Below, one piece after another: positions 43,801-54,364 of a stretch of DNA of 64,000 nt. Under the pieces are notes generated by a model. It worked only from the letters and a program-made list of their open reading frames with translations, made no database searches and was not told the origin of the DNA. A program made the position numbers and the translations under genes. How positions within the stretch are numbered: position 1 is the stretch's first letter; every line of letters begins with the position of its first letter. Origin of the DNA: Monoplex corrugatus (Eukaryota > Mollusca > Gastropoda > Littorinimorpha > Ranellidae); NCBI GenBank assembly GCA_030674185.1, contig CM060306.1, positions 34,685,481-34,749,480 of the forward strand. The letters run 5' to 3'.

Positions 43801-43844
43801 ACATGCAAACTGAGAGGGTGGGGATGGGGGTTGGGAGGTTGACA

Positions 43845-44570
43845 TCATCATCATCATCAGGTGCCCTGCCGCATGGCGTTGGCGATCTTGGACTTCCATC
43901 TATCTCTTGTTGCCTCAAGTGTCAATTCCACCCTCTTTGTCTTCAGCCACTCTGCAAGTCTGTCTAGTATCTTCTCCCTGGGTCTACCTGGTGCTCACTT
44001 TCCCTCCAGCTCTCCCGTTGTGACCAGGTGCTCCAATTCCCTTTCCTCATAAAATGGCCTATAAATGTTCCTGTCTTTTCGTAATCTTCCTTATGAATGA
44101 TCGACTTGTGTCTGCCTCCATCAAGACTGTCTCATTTGTTGTCTTTGCTGTCCAAGGAACTCTCAACATTCTTCTTAGAAACCACATCTCGGCTGCCTCA
44201 ATCTTGTTCTGGCTTTGCTTGTTGAGTGTCCATGCCTCACAACCGTACAACAGTATTGGTTCTATATAACATTCAAGAACTCGCTTCCTGATGTTAATTG
44301 ATAGGCATTTGTTGATAAGAATGCTTGTCTTCTTGAATGCTGTTTTGGCTTGGCCGATTCTGCTGGCTATTTCTGATGTGTATCTGCTGTCTGGTGAAAT
44401 GATCATTCTCAGGTATTTAAACTTATCAACCTGTCTCAAGGTTGTGCTGTTTGCTGTTATTTTGCATGAGGAGATTTTATGATTTTTACTGATCACCATG
44501 ACTTCAGTCTTCCTACTGTTTAGTTCCAAGCCCTTACCTTTGCTATTTCTAGTATATTCACACCACGTAG
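43845..44570 (-). mobile_element. RTE-type LINE, 3' fragment
   Basis: Minus strand, same family as 50735-52015. The 3' tail is (GATGAT)n, seen as catcatcatcatcatcag at 43844-43861. The frame 44529-44059 (156 codons) carries LNSRKTEVMVISK, the FKYLRMIISPDSRYTSEI stretch, LLYGCEAWTLNKQSQ and MWFLRRMLRVPWTAKTTNE, ending FIRKITKRQEHL with a frameshift before the tail. Upstream RT is missing (5' truncation). Confidence 0.88.
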
Positions 44571-44633
44571 ATCTGCCTTCATATTAAAATTCGTGTGTGA
44601 GAGAGAGAGAGAGAGTAAAAGTGATGAGAGTGC

Positions 44634-45827
44634 GTGCATGTTTATATGGTATATAAACTACGCTCTTCTACTGATGCCCACCTACTTAGAATCCCACGCT
44701 TCCGCAACAAAACTCTTGGTGAACGTGCTTTTTCTTATCAGGACCCCTCTATTTGGAACAAACTTCCCTTTCCTCTCCGCTCTACCTGTACCCTTGCTCT
44801 GTCTTGGTTCACTTCATACCTATCAAACAGAAAACAAACCGTTCTCATCAATGGCACTTACTCTCAACCTGCATACCTGACCTGTGGTGTTCCACAAGGA
44901 TCTGTCCTTGGCCCTGTTCTTTTCACTCTTTACACCTCCCCCCTGTCCACCATCACCAACTCCCATTCTATAAAACACCACTTCTATGCTGATGACACCC
45001 AACTTCAAGACAGTGACTCACCTGATAATATACAGCGCCTCTTGACTCGCACCACTGAGTGTTACTCGGACATTAAGAACTGGATGACACACAATAGACT
45101 TCAGCTTAATGACGACAAAACAGAAGCTATCCTCATTGGCACCCGTCAGAAACTTTCTCAGCTGCCGCCTCTTTCTCTCCCATTATGTAACACATCAGTC
45201 CCAATTTCTGATTCAGCTAAAAACCTTGGTGTCTGCATTGACTCTACCCTCTCCATGAACAACTTTGTTTCTCAAACTGCCAGATCCTGCTACTATCATC
45301 TCCATCGTATAAAGCTGATCAGGAAGTATCTCTCTGTCGAAACAACTGCAAAACTCGTTCTCTCCTTCATAATGTCTCGCATTGACTATTGCAATTCACT
45401 CCTGTCTGGTCTTCCTGCCTCCACCATTCACATCCTACAGCGCATTCAAAACAATGCTGCACGCCTTGTACTCAAAAAGAAAAAAGCTGACCACATATCT
45501 CCTCTCCTGGCACAACTTCACTGGCTCCCTGTATCAAAGCGCATACAGTACAAACTAGACACCATGTGCTACAAAAGCCTCAATAACGCAGCCCCCGATT
45601 ACCTGTCAAGCCTACTTGAGATCTATGTTCCCTCACGTACCCTCCGCTCTGCCTCTGATCCTCTGACTCTTCGCTTTCCACGCACTAAGCTCAATACCTA
45701 TGGTCCACGAGCCTTCTCTGTTTCTGGTCCACTCTCCTGGAACAAACTTCCTCTCTCAGTCCGTCAGCAACCTACTTTTGTCTCCTTCAAGTCCGCTCTC
45801 AAAACTCACCTTTTCTCTCCTGCATAA
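44634..45827 (+). pseudogene. In-frame fusion of two LINE ORF2 ends
   Basis: One 397-codon frame. Residues ~1-55 derive from the C-terminal tail of the second L2-like family; from about residue 56 it is the RT palm and C-terminus of copy D: CGVPQGSVLG, HFYADDTQL (YADD near residue 120), the thumb region and HWLPVSKRIQYK, ending FKSALKTHLFSPA. The fusion is an accident of nested insertion, although it is open throughout. There is no endonuclease and no N-terminal RT. Confidence 0.85.
44655..44799 (+). mobile_element. Second L2-like family, part before the nested insertion
   Basis: Encodes a C-terminal LINE segment reading STDAHLLRIPRFRNKTLG, then ERAFSYQDPSIWNKLPFP and LRSTCTL. It corresponds to the RFPRTKLNTYGPRAF...WNKLPLSV segment of the other family. 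Its continuation is found after LINE copy D, at 46169. Confidence 0.78.
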
Positions 45828-45995
45828 AATCCTAACCTCACTCAACCCTCCCCTCTGCAGCCTGTCTCCGCTCGGAGGGAATCACATGGTTATAATATAT
45901 AATTGTATGCTATGCTCTCTATAATTTTCCATTGCTTTTATTCTTGCTTTTATTGCTTTTATTCTTTCTCCCCATTTATAGCCATGCGTGTGTGT

Positions 45996-46034
<39 letters not shown>

Positions 46035-46168
46035 TGTATGTGTGTCTGTATGTGTGCGTGCGTGTGTGTGCGAGCGTGCGTGCCTGCGTGTGTGTCTGCT
46101 TCAGCGCTTAGATTTGATTTTATCAAGATTTTGCGCTATATAAATATTGTAATTATTATTATTATTAT
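44800..46168 (+). mobile_element. L2/CR1-like LINE copy D, nested in a related LINE
   Basis: 5'-truncated plus-strand copy beginning at LSWFTSYLSNRKQTVL and ending with (GT)n (about 45987-46103) and the (ATT)n tail at about 46153-46168. Almost identical to copy C. The left flank is the second L2-like family and the right flank continues that family, so the insertion split its last ~20 codons. Confidence 0.92.
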
Positions 46169-46279
46169 GTTTAAGTCCAGTCTAAAAACCACTCTTTTTA
46201 AATCCTAGCCTGTAGTTCTGTACTCTTACTTCAGCTGCCACCTTGAAATCTGTGCCCGCGCGCGTGTGTGTGTGTGTGC

Positions 46280-46316
<37 letters not shown>

Positions 46317-46442
46317 GGTGTGTGTGTGTGTGTGCGTGTGCGTGTGTTGTGTGTTCGTGTGTGTGTGTGTGTTTACTGTAAGCGCTTAGGGCTTTTTTAG
46401 ATTAAGCGCCATAAATGTTCACTATTATTATTATTATTATTA
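46169..46442 (+). mobile_element. Second L2-like family, 3' end after the nested insertion
   Basis: Starts with codons for FKSSLKTTLFKS and a stop (TAG at 46207-46209), the missing end of the frame at 44655-44799. It is followed by a 3' UTR with a (GT)n tract (about 46264-46370), a tail with aagcgcttagggc/ttaagcgcc and (ATT)n at about 46421-46442. This parallels the 3' architecture of the first family. Confidence 0.82.
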
Positions 46443-46479
46443 TATACGACCATGATTTTAAATATCAGGTACCCTAGTC

Positions 46480-47597
46480 CCTGTGTTACCAGCAAGTGAC
46501 CCATCAAAAGTCCCTCAAATTTGTCCCTTTAAAACCATCCGCCAGCAAATACCAAACTATGAACAGCTGCCAACGATTTTTTAGATCCCTACGTTGGATG
46601 GCAGTACTGGGACATCCTCCCAAACAAAAATTGAATCCAGATGCTGACTTACTTACAAAACTTTTCCATAAGCCTGCTCATCAGGAACCTCCTCGCAACA
46701 CCTTTCCCGAAGTTGAACATTACATCAACAAATGCCACCAAGAAATAGATTGTCTCAACATGCGACCCAAGAAATATTCCAACATCTCCAAAGAAGAAAG
46801 TGACGCACTACACTCCCTCAAAAACAGAGACGACATTGTCATCAAACCAGCAGACAAGGGGGGTGCGATTGTAATCTGGAACAGACATCTGTATATCAAG
46901 GAAGCCCAGAAACAACTCCATCATCACGCTTTCTACAAGAAGTTGGACCAACCTGCCCACATGACCAGTCATGCCGCGCCAAGATATCCAAACTTATCAA
47001 CTTTCTCATAACCTCTAAGCAGCTGCCCCCCCCACTGCCAGACTACTCATCAAACAACTTCCAGTCCAATCACTTTTTTTATTTACTTCCCAAAATACAT
47101 GTACATAAAGCCAACAATCCTGGCCGTCCTATCGTGTCAGATTGCAACTGCCCAACTGAGAACATTTCTCAGTTTCTTGACCACATTTTGCAACCTATAG
47201 TCCAGTCTTTGCCTACCTTCATCAAAGACACTAACCATACATTGAATCTGATTCAAATAATAAATGAAGACCACACTTTCAAACCCCAATACCTGTTCAC
47301 TTTGGATGTGACCTCTTTGTATACCAGCATATCCCACTCCGACGGGTTAAAAACTCTTCAGCATTTTCTGGACAAACGACGATCAAACATTGTCTACTTC
47401 AACCCTCGTCCGACTTGCGGAGCTGGTCCTGACAATGAACACATTTTCGTTTGGCGATGAGACGTTCTTGCAAGTTAGCGGAGTCGCCATGGGTACAAAG
47501 ATGGGCCCCAGCTATGCCTGTTTGTTCATGGGATATTTGGAGGAACAAATCCTACAACAATACAAGAAACCCTAACCTGAAATTTACAAAAGATACA
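46480..47597 (+). pseudogene. Penelope-like RT, N-terminal part
   Basis: The first frame (46496-47011) reads SLKFVPLKPS near its start and NRDDIVIKPADKGGAIVIW, the conserved Penelope RT1 region, near residues 105-125. A frameshift near 47010 leads to LPKIHV-NNPGRPIVSDCN. The frame 47134-47460 has FLDHILQP and YLFTLDVTSLYTSI with the first catalytic aspartate. A second frameshift near 47408 is followed by LAELVLTMNTFSF and VSGVAMGTKMGPSYACLF. A TAA stop at 47573 precedes PEIYKRYI, where the transposon insertion breaks the YIDD motif. Confidence 0.88.
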
Positions 47598-47599
47598 TA

Positions 47600-49216
47600 T
47601 ACTCCTAATCATAATTTAAGGGCCACTTCTTCCTTCCTCTCTAATTTTAAGTTGAAATAATTGACAATGTTTAGAATTGATTCTATGTTTTATTTCATCA
47701 TTTCCACACCTGTTTTGGAAAAAGAAATTAGCACAATGACCCATTAGTGAACAGCACATGCATTTAAAGGAACATCCCCCCCTTTTCAAAAAACAGAAAG
47801 TGTCAGATTTGGCCAATCTGTTTTCAATATCGCGTGTGTCCGCCCCGAGCCTGGATGCATGCTTCACAGCGCCGATGCATCGACCCCACAAGGGTACGGA
47901 GTGTGTCCTGAGGGATGGCCGCCCACTCGATCTGCAGGATGTCGACCAGCCTGGCCAGGGTGCCCGGTGGGGGGGTGGTTGTCCCTGATGCGCCTCCCGA
48001 GCACATCCCAGAGGTGTTCAATTGGGTTCAGGTCAGGTGAGCACGCTGGCCAGGCCATACGGACGACTTCATGCTGCTCCAGGAAGTCGGTCACAAGGCG
48101 TGCTCGATGCGCAGGTGCATTGTCGTCCTGGAAGATGGCGCCTTGACCAAGGTCCACAAGCGCAGGCAGTGCCACGGCCGCCAGAACCTCGTCCCGGTAC
48201 CGGACCCCGTTCAGGATGCCGTCAATGGGGAGCAGGGGGGTCCGGGTACCACGGCTCATGCCACCCCCACACCATCACCGACCCGCCGCCGTACCGGTTA
48301 TGCTCTTGGACAGTGCGTCAGCGAACCTCTCCCCTTGACGTCGCCACACCCGAGCCCGGCCATCGTTAAAGGTCAGGGTGAACCTGGACTCATCCGAAAA
48401 CAAGACCCGGGCCCACTGTTGCCTTGTCCAGGTCACGTGCTCCCTGGCCCAGGTCATGCGGCGCACTCTGTTGACCGGTGACAGCACGGGTCGGACGGCC
48501 GGTCTCCGTGACCTCAAGTTTGCCTCATGTAGCCGTCTTCTCACCGTGCTGCAGCTGATGTTAGCACCTGTTGCGTCCCTCAGCTGACCCCTCAAGGTCA
48601 CCGCAGTGGATGCCCTTTCCCTCAGGACGGAGAGGGCAAGGTAGCGGTCTTGCTGTCTTGTCGTTACTCTGGGTCGACCCGTGTGACGCCTTTCCTGGAC
48701 TGCTCCAGTCTCATTGAAGCGCTCCAGCAGTCTCTGGATTGTGGAATGCGACACTTCAAGTCGTCTAGCAACTTCCCGCTGCGCTAGGCCTTCATCAAGC
48801 AGAGCGAGGGCTCTCCCCCGCTGCTCATCCGTCATCCGTCGTCTTGCAAGCATGGTTAAAACGAACCAAGAACGGGTCCTTTTTATCCTCGTCTGCGGGC
48901 AACTTTGGCTGGAGTAGTGTTCAAAAAGGGCTTGCCTTGCACGTGCAAAGCGAATTTGTCGCTACCTTGCCTGCGTCGTCAGAGAGACCCTGCTGAAGAT
49001 TCGACAATTTCGTGTGGAAATTGTCTTCCTTGGGCTGCCCATTGCAAATCGGCAAATCCCCAAACACGTGCCAAAAGGAAACTGCAATGTTGTCTGAGCT
49101 CTTATCCATTCAGTTACGGCAACGAATTGGAGAAAAGAGTAAGAGAAAATAGGTTATTTCTCCTTTCAAAAATTGACTCAAAAACGTTCCTGGCCCTTCA
49201 ATAATGACGTGTAGTA
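47600..49216 (-). mobile_element. Second Tc1-type family, frameshifted copy in the Penelope element
   Basis: 1617 bp, nearly identical along its length to 34699-36313, with the same ends. TA is duplicated at 47598-47599 and 49217-49218. Removing the element and one TA joins codons R-Y-I to Y-D-C-I-G in frame, that is, the Penelope YIDD site with one G-to-T change. Confidence 0.93.
47824..48853 (-). pseudogene. Tc1-type transposase with frameshifts
   Basis: The frame starts MLARRRMTDEQRGR at 48853 as in the intact copy and keeps aspartate 154, then loses frame near 48315 (one G deleted: cagtgcgtc versus cagtggcgtc), with a compensating extra C near 48263 (ccaccccca). Aspartate 244 and glutamate 279 remain in the resumed frame (48259-47864). 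An extra G in the run near 47970 shifts the last ~45 codons. All three changes are single-base indels, two in homopolymers, so sequencing error should be excluded before calling it dead. Confidence 0.9.
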
Positions 49217-49218
49217 TA

Positions 49219-50266
49219 TATGATTGCATTGGCATGACATCCCTCGATCATGACCAACTTTTGCAATTCATCCATTACGTCCAAACGTTTCACCCATCCA
49301 TCAAGTTCACATATGAAATTTCAAACACATCCATAAGCTTTCTTGATATCGAAGTTTCCCTTCAATCTGAACAACTAGTCACTACAGTCCACTACAAACC
49401 TACAGACTCATTCCTACCTGGACTATCAATCATCTCGCGCTTCCAACACCAGAAACAGCATTCCCTACTCGCAGTTCTTGAGACTACGACGCCTCTGCTC
49501 AGACGAAGACGATTTCCAGGACAAAGCAGATGAAATGATTAGATTTTTCCTGCGCAGACATTACCCACTCGAGGTCATCAATGAAGCCCAGAAAAAAGTC
49601 AACTCTGTCTCTCAGCCAAATGCCCTCCATTCGAAGCCCAAAGCTGCCACAGAGGATCGGCCAGTCCTCAGTCTAGTTTACCACCCGTCCATGTACCTCG
49701 TAAAAGGATCATCTTGTCCAACTGGAACATTCTGCGATCCAGTCCCACTACAGGTGCAACCTTTGACCAGCGCCCTTTGATCGTCTGCAAGAGAGAGATC
49801 TCCGCGACTTGCTGGTGCATTCAAATCTCAGCAGAGCAGTCAGCCAACCTCCAGGAACCTCTCCATGCAACAAATCTAAATGCAAGACATGTCCTTTCTT
49901 GTGCACGGCCACCACAGTCAGAGGCCCCAAATCTCATATGAGAATTATAAAACATTTCAACTGTCAAACTTTACTTATAACATTGTCTACTTGATCAGCT
50001 TGTCTAAATGTTCCCAACTGTATATTGGTGAAACTGGACGCACCCTTGACACACGTTTCAAAGAACACTTGGCTGATATCCGCCACCAAAGGGATAAAAC
50101 TATCCCCAATCACTTCAACCAATCAGACCACTCAATCAGTGACATCCGAGTGAAAGATCTGTGGCTTCTATACAATAACAGCACCATAGACAGGAAAGAC
50201 AGAGAATCCCACCTCATAAATAAACTTGGAACACGCAAACCATATGGTCTTAATGACAAACCATAA
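49219..50266 (+). pseudogene. Penelope-like RT C-terminus and GIY-YIG endonuclease
   Basis: Continues after the insertion with GMTSLDHDQLLQFIHYV, SISFLDIEVSL and VHYKPTDSFLPG (RT thumb-side motifs). A frameshift near 49480 leads to LRRLCSDEDDF and FFLRRHYPLEVI. Further shifts between 49740 and 49880 precede the zinc-like CNKSKCKTCPFL linker. The nuclease frame (49880-50266) shows YNIVYLISLSKC and LYIGETGRTLDTRFKEHL, the GIY-YIG core with the conserved arginine, and ends at the TAA after GLNDKP (50264-50266). Confidence 0.88.
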
Positions 50267-50734
50267 GTAATCCATTGCACAACAGAATTCAGACATGCCG
50301 TTTCATGTTTCTTCCTGTTCCCAGGCCTACCAGGTTCATGGCACTGGGCACAATCTACTCCCTTACCTCTTGCCCTGTGCCTTCTTCAGAACAGGGCTAT
50401 ACCGATATAGCATGGCCACTTCTCAAAATTGCAGAACTCATCTCACTTCCCTTTTGACATCATAGTTGCCTCCCCTCTCCCCACTTCTTACTACTGCTCA
50501 GGAAGACATGGGCATTCCATTTCTTACCCACTGGACGAGGCGGCAGGGAAGTTTTTAGTCCCGTTTTTATCATCCATTGTTTGGTGTCTGTGATCTGTTT
50601 GTGACCGTGCGTTCGCGCTTGACAAAGGCTAGTTGGCCGAAAATTTGCGCTTGTTTTTTGTTTTGTTGGATACGCGCTTATATTGGTTTTCTTGTTCTTC
50701 TGGTTCCCCAAAGATATGATTTTAAGAAGACAGG

Positions 50735-52015
50735 GGCTATAGAATGCGAACTCCATCGCACAATCAGTTTGATGAGTCATGTAACAAAAATCCTGTTAAG
50801 AATAATCATGATGAGGACAAGGAATAGAATCAAAAGAGAAATAGCAGAACAGTGTGGATTTGTGGAGGGGAAAGGAACTATTAATGCCATATAAATCCTA
50901 AGAACTATCATAGAGAGGTCTGAGATGAATAAGGATTTGTATTTATGCTTTGTTGACTATACCAAGGCTTTCGATCGGGTACGACATGATGAATTGATCA
51001 ACCAACTGGAGAGACTCAATGTCGATGGAAAAGATCTACGAATAATCAGGAATATGTACTGGGAACAAACAGCTGCAATGAGAATAGAAAACAATATAAG
51101 CTCTTTTCAAAACATCAAAAGAGGAGTCAGACAGGGTTGTGTTTTGTCACCAGATCTGTTTTCACTATATAGCGAAAACATCATGAGAAACCTAGAAGAA
51201 GACCCTGAATTAAAGATTGGAGGGAAAATCATAAACAACATTCGGTACGCAGATGACACCGTGCTAATTGCAGAAAATGAAATGGACCTACAAAACCTTG
51301 TGAATATACTAGAAACAAAAAGCAAAGGTAAGGGGTTGGAACTAAACAGCAGGAAGACTGAAGTCATGGTGATCAGTAAAAAACATGAAATCCCCTCCTA
51401 CAAAATAACAGCAAATGGCACAACCTTGGCACAGGTTAATAAGTTCAAATACCTGGGAACAGTCATTTCATCAGACGGCAGATGCACATCGGAAATATCT
51501 GGCAGAATCGGCGAAGCCAAAACAGCATTCAAGAAGATGACAAGCATTCTTACCAACAAATGCCTATCAATTAACATCAGAGAGTCCTTGAGTGTTATAT
51601 AGAACCAATACTGTTGTACGGATGCGAGGCGTGGACAGTCAGCAAGCAAAGCCAGAGCAGGATCGAGGCAGCCCAGATGTGGTTTCTCAGAAGAATGTTG
51701 AGAGTTCCATGGACAGCAAAGAAAACAAACGAGACAGTCTTGATGGAGGCAGACACAAGTCGATCACTGATAAGGAAGATTAGGAAAAGACGAGCAACAT
51801 TTATAGGCCATTATATGAGGAAGGGGGATTTGTAACACCTGGTCACAACGGGAAAGCTGGAGGGAAAGAGAGCACCAGGGAGAGAATGCTGGACGGACTT
51901 GCAGAGTGGCTGGGGATGAAGAGGGTGGAGGAGATGCTGGGTGCAACGAGAGATAGAGATGGTTGGAAGTCCATGGTCGCCAACGCCATGCGGCAGGGCA
52001 CCTGATGATGATGAT
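50735..52015 (+). mobile_element. RTE-type LINE, 5'-truncated
   Basis: Begins where the Penelope 3' region ends and runs to a (GATGAT)n tail at 52002-52015. Same family as the fragments at 3413, 43845, 57964 and 58556; the best-preserved copy here. Confidence 0.9.
50745..52000 (+). pseudogene. RTE-type reverse transcriptase
   Basis: The first segment reads IECELHRTISLMSHVTKI and CGFVEGKGT, then a TAA at about 50892. The frame 50925-51602 (225 codons) contains CFVDYTKAFDRVRHDELI (catalytic aspartate), GVRQGCVLSPDLFSLYSE, IRYADDTVLIAEN with YADD near residues 108-111, and LNSRKTEVMVISKK. A short deletion near 51587 shifts the frame, after which the 51614 frame encodes YGCEAWTVSKQSQ and FLRRMLRVPWTAKKTNE and a third frame carries the last ~50 codons. 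Endonuclease missing. Confidence 0.9.
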
Positions 52016-52175
52016 GATGGTAGTGATATTAAATGGTGTGTTGTTATGGTAAGTGATATCGAATGGAGTTTGAATGGTGGTGATATTGAATAGGGCTTGT
52101 ATGGTAGTGATATTAAATGGTGTTTGTATGGTAGTGATATTAAAATATGGAGTTTGTGTATGGTAGTTTTTTTAA
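52016..52175. repeat. ggtagtgatattaaatgg minisatellite
   Basis: Five degenerate units of about 30 bases: atggtagtgatattaaatgg then tgtttgt. It starts at the GAT-rich RTE tail and may have grown from it. Confidence 0.85.
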
Positions 52176-52209
52176 ATTAATGGAGTACATGCACGTACAT
52201 GCATTCAGA

Positions 52210-52247
52210 CATAAGCACACACAAAAACAAGCACACGCACTGACACA

Positions 52248-52319
<72 letters not shown>

Positions 52320-52875
52320 TACTCGCACATCACTAACACAAACACACACACTCTCTCGCTCTCGCACTCGCACTCGCACACACAGAACACGTACACACAG
52401 AACGCACATATACAGAACACACACACACGCACGCGCACACACACACGCACGCGCATACACACACACACATACATACACGTGTGAAAGCTCGCACGCACTC
52501 ACGCGCGCGCACACACACACACACCACACACACACGTTCATTCGCACACACCGTTCATTCACACACCCACCCCCCCTCCACACATGCGCGCGTTCGCACA
52601 CACACACACACACCACTCGCACACCACACCACTCGCACACACACACCACACACACACACACACACACCACACACACACACACATACCATTCACTCACAAA
52701 CGCACATACACGCACACACACACACACCATTTACTCGCACACACACGCACACCATTCATACACACACACACACGCACACACCATTCACTCACTCACTCAC
52801 AAACGCACGCACCATTCATTCACTCACTCGCACGCACGCACACACAAACACACACACACACACACACTCCACATT
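52210..52875. repeat. Complex (CA)n microsatellite field
   Basis: About 650 bases of CA with interspersed CG, CT and cattcactc steps; the pure core is 52247-52317. The long histidine/threonine-rich plus-strand frame and valine/cysteine-rich minus-strand frames are translations of this tract. Confidence 0.97.
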
Positions 52876-53229
52876 GAAACACATGCGCCTCGAGTCCATC
52901 TGAATCGATCCCCGTTGTGTTTGAATAAAGAGGAAAGGACAGAAATTAGCGAGGGTCTCGTGTATGTGTCCTTCTACTTCCGACACTCAACGTGTGAGCA
53001 GTCAGTGTGTTGAAAGTTTGAGTGCACGTGTGGATTTTTTCGTCTTGTTTTTATTTGTTTGTCTGTATGTATGTGTATATATGTGTGTGTGTGTGTGTGT
53101 TGTGTGTGTGTGTATGTATGAAAATTATATGTCGGCAAAGATTCACAGATGTTTGCTTTTCTTTTTATTGAAATATCAAATTCTTAAGATTTTCTTATGC
53201 AGTGCTAAAATGTTAATCATTTCACATTA
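52876..53229. other. Unassigned sequence
   Basis: Contains ttgaataaagagg near 52920 (an AATAAA hexamer on the plus strand) and a GT tract near 53082-53113. Nothing else recognised. On the minus strand, codons for RIESGSPTGNLLM and a stop lie at 53226-53267, at the far end of the acidic repeat array. Confidence 0.45.
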
Positions 53230-54364
53230 GCAGGTTTCCCGTCGGAGATCCAGATTCAATCCTGTCATCTTTGTCATCAACATCCTCAATACCGTCTTCC
53301 TAAACAATATTAACAGTGATGTCATCCTAATCAACAACATCATCAGTGCCATCATCGTCAATACGATCATCACTGTCATCTTCCTAATCAACATCATTGC
53401 CATCTTTCTAATCAACATTGTCATAATTGTCATCTTTTTAGTCAATATCAGTATTGTCATCTTCCTATCAACATCATCATCATTGTCATCTTCGTAATCA
53501 ATAACATTAGTATTGTAATCTTCCTATCAACATCATCATCGTCATCTTCGTAATCAATAACATCAGTATTGTAATCTTCTATCAACATATCAGCATTGTC
53601 ATCTTCGTAATCAATAATATCGGCATTGCCATCTTCCTAATCAACATCATCATCATTGTCATCTTCGTAATCAATAACATCAGTATTGTAATCTTCCTAT
53701 CAACATCATCATCATTGTCATCTTCGTAATCAATAACATCAGTATTGTAATCTTCCTATCAACATCATCATCATTGTCATCTTCGTAATCAATAATATCA
53801 GCATTGCCATCTTCCTAATCAACAACATCAGCATTACCAAATTCCTTATCAACATCAGCATTGTAACCTTCCTAATCAACTACGTCAGCATTGTAATCTT
53901 CCTAATCAATAACATCAGCATTGCCATCTTCCAAATCAACAACGTCGGCATTGCCACCAACTAATCAACAATATCAGTACCGGTATTGGCATTTTCCTAA
54001 TCAACGACATCGGCATTGCCATCTTCTTAATCAACAACATCAGCAGTGTAATCTTATAATCAACATTGGCATGGCCATCTTCCTAATCAACATCAGCATT
54101 ACCATCTTCCTAATCAACAACATCAGCATTGTAATCTTCCTAATCAACATCAGCATTGTAATCTTCCTAATCAACATCAGCATTGTAATCTTCTTAATCA
54201 ACATCAGCATTGTAATCTTCCTAATCAACAACATCAGCATTGCCAAATTCCTAATCAACAACATCAGCATTGTAATCTTCCTAATCAACACCATCAGCGT
54301 TGCCAAATTCCTTAACATCAGCATTGTAATCTTCCTAATCAACTACATCATCATTGTAATCTTC
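53230..54364 (-). repeat. 27/30-bp minisatellite derived from acidic coding spacer
   Basis: About 40 units of roughly 24-30 bases. On the minus strand the regular units read gattaggaagattacaatg then ctgatgtt, i.e. D-stop-E-D-Y-N-A-D-V. Unit lengths in the right part (53900-54364) are multiples of three. The sequence closely resembles the spacer after the CPPGIWxC motifs in the adjoining ORF (gatgaggaagataacaatgg), with one G-to-T change making TAG. The left part (53270-53900) has more interruptions and a deleted base that shifts frame. Confidence 0.88.

Larger units (their letters stand above)
46443..50730 (+). mobile_element. Penelope-like retroelement split by a Tc1-type transposon
   Basis: Plus strand. 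Order: N-terminal region with LKFVP motif, reverse transcriptase, then a linker and a GIY-YIG endonuclease, and a 3' non-coding part to about 50730 (ggctagttggccgaaa near 50628). The Tc1-type element at 47600-49216 interrupts it. The combination of this RT type with a C-terminal GIY-YIG nuclease is diagnostic of Penelope-like elements. 5'-truncated or decayed at the left, where it abuts a LINE (ATT)n tail. Confidence 0.92.
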
